A DNA stretch of 11,350 nt, from positions 1 to 11,350 of the forward strand of contig JALXCG010000765.1 in NCBI GenBank assembly GCA_026991065.1, in the 5' to 3' direction. Under the pieces are notes generated by a model. That model worked only from the letters and a program-made list of their open reading frames with translations. It had not been told where the DNA came from and did not search any database. Made by a program: the position numbers and the translations under genes. Below, one piece after another: positions 7,133 to 11,350 of this stretch (position 1 is the first letter of the stretch; each line of letters opens with the position of its first letter). Source of the DNA: Gemmatimonadota bacterium (GTDB lineage: Bacteria > GCA-2686955).

Positions 7133-7312
7133 ATGTCTGAAACCCGAGAAAACAATAGGAATGGGCGCGTTTTCCTGATTCTTGGGCAGTCGCTTATCGT
7201 TTCCGCCGTGATCATATCAATCGGCATTCTGGTTTCCGGTTTTATCACGGTGCGGCGCGCAATGCCGCCCGCGGCAGCGGGTGCGGCTTCCGAATTGCTG
7301 GTGCAGCGATAA
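7133..7312 (+). CDS. Small single-pass membrane protein, 59 residues
   Basis: Unrecognised 59-residue protein. Seen: a polar N-terminus MSETRENNRNGR, a hydrophobic segment at about residues 13-39 long enough to cross the membrane once, then a basic VRR and an Ala/Pro-rich tail ending in LLVQR. By the positive-inside rule both flanks carry Arg, so topology is unclear. The ATG at 7133 has GGAG (7120-7123) 9 nt upstream. It follows the WecA-like gene by 78 nt on the same strand and may share its transcript. It could be a small partner of the transferase or of the downstream envelope proteins, but there is no direct evidence for either. The reading frame is short, so coding is likely but not certain. 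Confidence 0.6.
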   Translation: MSETRENNRNGRVFLILGQSLIVSAVIISIGILVSGFITVRRAMPPAAAGAASELLVQR

Positions 7313-7648
7313 GAGCCTGTCGTGCATCGGCTTTCGGGTCCCTTGTTCGGGCTTGCTTCGAGATCAAGGTGCTGAGTCCGCAGGAAGGCTGGTTGCCTTT
7401 CAAGGACTGAGCAACGCAGAGATCGGAGCAGGGACGCGTCCGGTGATCCTTCTTCTTCGTCGTCCCTCATCGTGCGGGGTAATATCCTGCGGGTCCATTG
7501 TTTCTGAATGACCCGGTCTGGGTCCATTCGGTGACAAGTTGCAAAAGAGATGGACCGAAGCAGCCGCGGAAACGGTATAGAGGGAGGAGTCGTTCCTCCG
7601 GCAATTGCCGGCTCCTCAGGACCCAGGATTCCAAGAAAGCACCACTTT
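7313..7648 (+). other. Structured leader of the exported TPR gene
   Basis: This 336-nt gap has no convincing gene but many possible hairpins. GGAAGGC (7383-7389) pairs with GCCTTTC (7395-7401). GGGT/CATT (7491-7499, one bulged C) pairs with AATGACCC (7507-7514). GGTCCAT (7521-7527) pairs with ATGGACC (7550-7556). GGGTCCATT occurs twice (7491-7499, 7520-7528), so the pairings compete. A perfect palindrome CCGGCAATTGCCGG (7598-7611) is enclosed by GAGGAG (7584-7589) and CTCCTC (7612-7617); alternatively GGAGGA (7583-7588) pairs with TCCTCC (7594-7599). TAATAT at 7480-7485 is a possible -10 box without a good -35. I recognise no known riboswitch. Confidence 0.45.
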
Positions 7649-10555
7649 ATGCGCGCTATTGTCTGTGTCTGCGTATGGATCTGCCTTGGCGCGGCAGCTT
7701 CCGCGCAACCCTCCGGAGAGCACTCTCTTAGGGCGGTTCATGGATTCATGGCCGATGGGCTGTATGAGCTTGCAATCGACGAAGTGGATGCGCTCATCGC
7801 CGCGGATCCGGGCTCGGCGGCAGCGGTCGAAGGGGTCTATTTGAAAGCCCGATCTCTGCGGGAACTCGGCAAAAGCCCGAACGCGGAGTTTCGGCGCTAT
7901 ATCGTGCTGGCCCCGGAGGGGCCACATGCGGATGAATGCCTGTACGGCATCGGGGTTGCCGCGGCGGCCGCGGGTCGGGATGAAGCCGCTGTTGACACGC
8001 TCACCCTCCTGATCGAAGACCATCCGGAATCCTCTTTCCGGCCCCACGCTCTCATGCGCCGCGCGCGGCTCACCATGGCCGGGAATCCCAGTGGTGCCAT
8101 GCGGGATCTTTCTCAGGTGATCACGGATTATCCCGACGACCCGTTGGCTGCCTACGCACGCCACGACCTTGCTGTGCTCTACCTGGATTCGGGAGACGCG
8201 CAGCGTGCCCTGGACACACTGCAGCCGCTGACCGATGAGTCGTTGCCGGAAGTTTTGCGGGAGCCGATTCGGGAAGTGCGTGCTCGAGCAAACCTCAGAC
8301 TCGGACACTACCAGGCCGTTGTCGATCAGCTTTCCGGGAGCACGACCCCCACGGCTCAGAGACTGCTCGGCGAGGCCTTTCTGGCCCAGGAGCGCTATGA
8401 CGAGGCGATTCCCAGTCTGCGCATTGCAGCAGCCGAGGACGGGAGTGACAGCGACGCGGCTTACTCACTGGGGTGGTGCCTGTTCCAGATCGGTAAGAGC
8501 GCGGAAGCGGAAGATGTCTGGGCGCGCTTCGCCGATTCCGAGGGACCGCTGAAATCCGCCGCCCTTCTTGGCGCTGCCGATGCTGCTCGGGAACAGGGAG
8601 CCAAGGAACGCTGCGAGCACTACTGCGAGGAGGTTCGAGCAGAGGCAGAGGGGGACGAACTGGCTCGATCGCTGCTTTGTCTCGGTCTGATCGAGGAAGA
8701 CACCGACTCCGCTTTGGCTTTATTGGAGCAAGCATTCGCAACTTCAGGAGCCACCGGGAGAACACAGGAATCGGCGAAAATGGCGGCCGGAGGGATTCTT
8801 TTGCGTCGCGGCGAAGCGGGGGCTGCGGCAGAGGCCTATCGGTCTGCAATTCAAGTAGCCCGCACCCATGATCTGGACAGTGCCGAAGCGGAGTACGGGT
8901 ATGCGCTGGCCCTCCTGCAGGCCGGCCGCGCGGACGAAGCGGCGCAGATTGTTACGGAACGGGCTTCCGGCCGGCGCGAAGCTCTCTTGGCGGCCGAAGC
9001 GCACCTTGCGGCGAGGAATTGGAGTGCCGCGGAGGCAGATTACCGGCGAATTCTACAGTTGGATGCTGAACAGGACGCGGATGACAGGGTGGAGGCACTC
9101 TTTGGAATCGGCTGGTGCCGTCTTTCCGCCGAGGATGCGGCCGGGGCGCTGGAATGGTTTGACCGTGCAGCAGTGGCGGCGCCGGAAAGCAAGCGCGGTC
9201 GGGAAGCCTTGCTGCGCTTGGGCGATGCGGCGACGCTCGCCGGCCAGGATGAGACCGCGGTGGAGTTGTATGGGCTTTATCTCCAACGGGATCCGCAAGG
9301 CGAATTCGCCTACGATGCCCAGTTGGGGCGGGCTCAGGCCCTTCTGCGCCTGGGGCGCCGAGCGGAGGCCGCGGCTGCTGCCCGCGCCGCTCGGCAGTGG
9401 GCGGCGGGAGATGGCGATGCGGTGGCCGAGGCATTCCTGGTTGAGGCGCGCTCGCTTTTTGAAGGTGAGGAGTTCGCGGCTGCCGAATCACTCTACTTGC
9501 AGGCCGCTGATGCGGCGAATGCACCAGCTTTGGCAGAAGAGGCGGTTTACCGCCTGGGTGACTGCCGGTTCAACCTCCACGACAATCTCGGCGCGGCAAA
9601 TGCGTATGCGCTGACGATTCGTACCTTCCCTTCGGGGAAGTATCTGGCGCAGGCGGTGCAGGGGCTCTATTGGGCAGCAGGGGCTTCGCATGGCAAGGTT
9701 GATGCTGACTCGCTGATGGCGAGCCTGCTCGCGGACGCCGGCCCGGCGGCGGGTCGGATCGAACTGCAGCGGGCGTTGGTATACCGGGATCGCGGTGATA
9801 CTGACGAAGCCCGCAGTGAGTTGGGGAGAATCGCTCGCGACCATGCTGGTACACCCGAGGCAGCCGACGCCCTCTATTTCGTGGGTTCCATGGAGGAGAA
9901 CCCCAGCAATGCCGCGTGGCGAACTCTGGTCAGGGAGTATCCCTCGCACCCGAACGCTTCCCGAGTCAGACGGGCATTGATTGAGGCCGCGCTGGTTGAG
10001 GGCAACCCCAAAGAGGCCGCGGAATGGGCTGCCCCCCTTACCGACGATGCGGCGGAAGATCGGCTGCTGAAGGGGTTGATTCAGAGTGAACTTGGGGATT
10101 TCGAAAGCGCGCGGAGCATATTGACGCCTCTGGCCGCAGTCGTGGACAGTGCCGTTTCTCCAGAAGACAGGGTTACCGGGTGGCGCGCCCGGGTCGCTCT
10201 GGCGACTGTTGCGGATGCCCAAGGTGATTCCGCGCAGGCAGCGGGCCTCCTTGAAGAGGTCGTTGCTCAAGCTCCCCCGGCCGTTGCGGCTGAGGCCCTC
10301 TACCGACAAGGCGAGATGGCGTATCACCATGGTCAGATTGCGGCGGCTCTGCGAACCTTCCTGAAGGTGCGCTATCTGTATCCCGAAATTCGGCGCTGGT
10401 GTCACTTGGGTGAACTTGCAGCAGGATCGTGCTACGAGAGCCAAGGCGATCGTGATCAGGCTCGGATGCTCTATCAGAAACTCATGGAGGAAGAGGGGGT
10501 CGCCGACGCCATACGAGAAAAGGCCGCGGCCCGTCTACGGGAGCTGGGGGAATGA
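7649..10555 (+). CDS. Exported tetratricopeptide-repeat protein, 968 residues
   Basis: A large, probably periplasmic TPR scaffold. Seen: a cleavable signal peptide, MRAIVCVCVWICLGAAASAQ, with predicted cut after Ala19 (ASA before Gln) and no lipobox; this places the start at ATG 7649 rather than at earlier in-frame codons from 7550. The rest is almost wholly Ala/Glu/Leu-rich paired helices with TPR signatures such as AAYARHDLAVLYLDSGDAQRA and, near the C-terminus, AEALYRQGEMAYHHGQIAAA and RDQARMLYQKL. There is no catalytic motif. Such long exported TPR proteins, like the smaller BamD and CpoB/YbgF proteins, hold envelope complexes together. The SD is weak (AAGAAAG near 7633). Its stop overlaps the start of the next gene as ATGA, so the two products are probably made together and may form a complex. 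Specific partner and function cannot be read from the sequence. Confidence 0.85.
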   Translation: MRAIVCVCVWICLGAAASAQPSGEHSLRAVHGFMADGLYELAIDEVDALIAADPGSAAAVEGVYLKARSLRELGKSPNAEFRRYIVLAPEGPHADECLYGIGVAAAAAGRDEAAVDTLTLLIEDHPESSFRPHALMRRARLTMAGNPSGAMRDLSQVITDYPDDPLAAYARHDLAVLYLDSGDAQRALDTLQPLTDESLPEVLREPIREVRARANLRLGHYQAVVDQLSGSTTPTAQRLLGEAFLAQERYDEAIPSLRIAAAEDGSDSDAAYSLGWCLFQIGKSAEAEDVWARFADSEGPLKSAALLGAADAAREQGAKERCEHYCEEVRAEAEGDELARSLLCLGLIEEDTDSALALLEQAFATSGATGRTQESAKMAAGGILLRRGEAGAAAEAYRSAIQVARTHDLDSAEAEYGYALALLQAGRADEAAQIVTERASGRREALLAAEAHLAARNWSAAEADYRRILQLDAEQDADDRVEALFGIGWCRLSAEDAAGALEWFDRAAVAAPESKRGREALLRLGDAATLAGQDETAVELYGLYLQRDPQGEFAYDAQLGRAQALLRLGRRAEAAAAARAARQWAAGDGDAVAEAFLVEARSLFEGEEFAAAESLYLQAADAANAPALAEEAVYRLGDCRFNLHDNLGAANAYALTIRTFPSGKYLAQAVQGLYWAAGASHGKVDADSLMASLLADAGPAAGRIELQRALVYRDRGDTDEARSELGRIARDHAGTPEAADALYFVGSMEENPSNAAWRTLVREYPSHPNASRVRRALIEAALVEGNPKEAAEWAAPLTDDAAEDRLLKGLIQSELGDFESARSILTPLAAVVDSAVSPEDRVTGWRARVALATVADAQGDSAQAAGLLEEVVAQAPPAVAAEALYRQGEMAYHHGQIAAALRTFLKVRYLYPEIRRWCHLGELAAGSCYESQGDRDQARMLYQKLMEEEGVADAIREKAAARLRELGE
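10539..10543 (+). promoter_or_regulatory. Ribosome binding site inside the TPR gene end
   Basis: GGGAG at 10539-10543 lies 8 nt before the ATG at 10552. Together with the ATGA overlap (start 10552-10554, stop 10553-10555), it marks translational coupling of the TPR gene to the next gene. Confidence 0.7.
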
Positions 10556-11350
10556 ACCAACGACGCCGCAGCAGGAAGACTGGAGCACCCATTGGAGTTC
10601 TGTTGGCGCCCTCAATGCTCAATGCGTTGCTGGCGTTGCCAGCCATTTCTCAGTCTGAGCCGCCGCCCCTGGATCTTCCCGATGTGGTGGTGAGTGGAGT
10701 CGATCAGCCTGTTCGGCCAACCACCGAGCGCGATCCAGCAAAGACTGCGCTTCCGAGTCTGCCCAGGGGCGTGGTTCTTGGGCCGAAATCCTCCAGTGAG
10801 GGAAGTCCGGAGCCTCTGCCTCTGTCCGCGGATTCGGTTGAGCCTGCACATTCTTGGATGCATGCCGGAGGTCTCGTGGGCTTGGGCAATCTGGGCCGCT
10901 ACGATCTTGGAGCTGCCATCCGGGGGCGACTTGAGGCCGCTGCCTATCAACTGAGGGCGCGATGGTATGACGAGGATCGCTACCAAGGGGCTCTGGTCCG
11001 GGCGCGATTGCGTCTGGACAGCGGCTGGTCGGCCGCCGGAAAGGTCGACCATCGCCAAAGAGATCTGTGGGGATTGCCGGCGACGCAGACTCTCTCCGAT
11101 GAGCGCTCCCATGCTGAAATCGAGCTACGCAAGCGAGCGAATCTGAGTGCCCAATGGTACCTGAACTCCCGGGTTCGGATGGGTGGCGCAGCGATTGGCA
11201 AGAGCGAGGGGCCGCAGGGGCAACGCAGTGGATCCTGTTTCGCGCTCAATGAAGGAGTAGGAAGAGACGCAGGGGATCTTCATGTTCTCGCTGGAGTTGG
11301 AATTGCGGCAGATCCCTACACGACGAGCGGACGCTTGACTCTGCAGGGTG
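10552..11350 (+). CDS. Probable outer-membrane protein, 3' end cut by window
   Basis: The first 266 codons of a gene running off the right edge, open without a stop. Seen: a basic start (NQRRRSRK), a hydrophobic segment (residues 11-31) and a likely signal-peptidase site near Ala31-Ser33. Then comes a Pro-rich segment containing LDLPDVVVSGVDQPVRP (40-56), a low-complexity spacer to about residue 98, and from about 100 alternating polar and hydrophobic runs with Gly, Trp and Tyr, such as AAAYQLRARWYDEDRYQG, typical of beta-barrel strands. The PDVVVSG-like segment recalls the short N-terminal motif of TonB-dependent receptors and of outer-membrane proteins paired with periplasmic TPR proteins in FCB-group genomes. 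I infer an outer-membrane barrel that partners the upstream TPR protein. No family can be fixed without the C-terminus. The overlap with the upstream stop and the GGGAG site fix the start. Confidence 0.72.
   Translation, partial: MNQRRRSRKTGAPIGVLLAPSMLNALLALPAISQSEPPPLDLPDVVVSGVDQPVRPTTERDPAKTALPSLPRGVVLGPKSSSEGSPEPLPLSADSVEPAHSWMHAGGLVGLGNLGRYDLGAAIRGRLEAAAYQLRARWYDEDRYQGALVRARLRLDSGWSAAGKVDHRQRDLWGLPATQTLSDERSHAEIELRKRANLSAQWYLNSRVRMGGAAIGKSEGPQGQRSGSCFALNEGVGRDAGDLHVLAGVGIAADPYTTSGRLTLQG

Noticed and set aside
7313-7500. Possible cyclic di-GMP riboswitch, prompted by the GGDEF gene
   Set aside because: The conserved GEMM core elements and tetraloop-receptor arrangement are not found by eye.
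2742-10555. Both TPR genes sit in longest open frames of 1001 codons, suggesting duplication
   Set aside because: The true starts differ (988 and 968 residues), domain content differs, one is cytoplasmic and the other exported. The equal lengths are coincidence.

Overview
The window is a GC-rich bacterial chromosomal stretch in which every gene I can support lies on the + strand. I see no mobile elements, rRNA, tRNA or CRISPR. A lipobox lipoprotein, long periplasmic TPR proteins, a signal-bearing protein with outer-membrane character and a large TPR-GAF-Fis signalling protein suggest a Gram-negative, probably uncultured lineage (FCB-group relatives such as Candidatus Eisenbacteria, or a similar phylum). 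That placement is inference from gene style, not proven.

Left block (1-2580): a lipoprotein (173-1231) carries seven near-identical 45-bp in-frame repeats and then a beta-rich C-terminal domain I cannot assign. A textbook intrinsic terminator (1324-1358) ends it. A good sigma70-type promoter (1435-1463) follows and drives a response regulator with a REC receiver and a GGDEF diguanylate cyclase domain (1579-2580), with intact catalytic and feedback-inhibition motifs.

Central gene (2781-5747): a 988-aa cytoplasmic regulator with a STAND-like winged helix, long acidic linker, TPR array, GAF-like domain, coiled coil and Fis-type DNA-binding tail. It looks like a member of the multidomain kinase/STAND/TPR/GAF/sigma54-activator family from which both NTPase modules are missing. 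Its ribosome binding site points to a GTG start at 2781 rather than the upstream ATG.

Right block (5748-11350): after a long inverted repeat and a promoter (5932-5960) comes a WecA/MraY-type polyprenyl-phosphate sugar-1-phosphate transferase (5999-7054) whose usual histidine-rich loop motif is replaced. A hairpin that would bury a Shine-Dalgarno precedes a 59-aa single-pass membrane protein (7133-7312). A 336-nt structured stretch then leads to a 968-aa exported TPR protein (7649-10555). That gene is translationally coupled (ATGA overlap) to a signal-bearing, probably outer-membrane protein cut by the window edge (10552-11350). The right block reads as an envelope locus: one step of lipid-linked glycan synthesis, a small membrane protein, a periplasmic TPR scaffold and an outer-membrane partner. 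The left and central genes read as second-messenger and transcriptional signalling. Whether the two halves cooperate cannot be decided from sequence alone.
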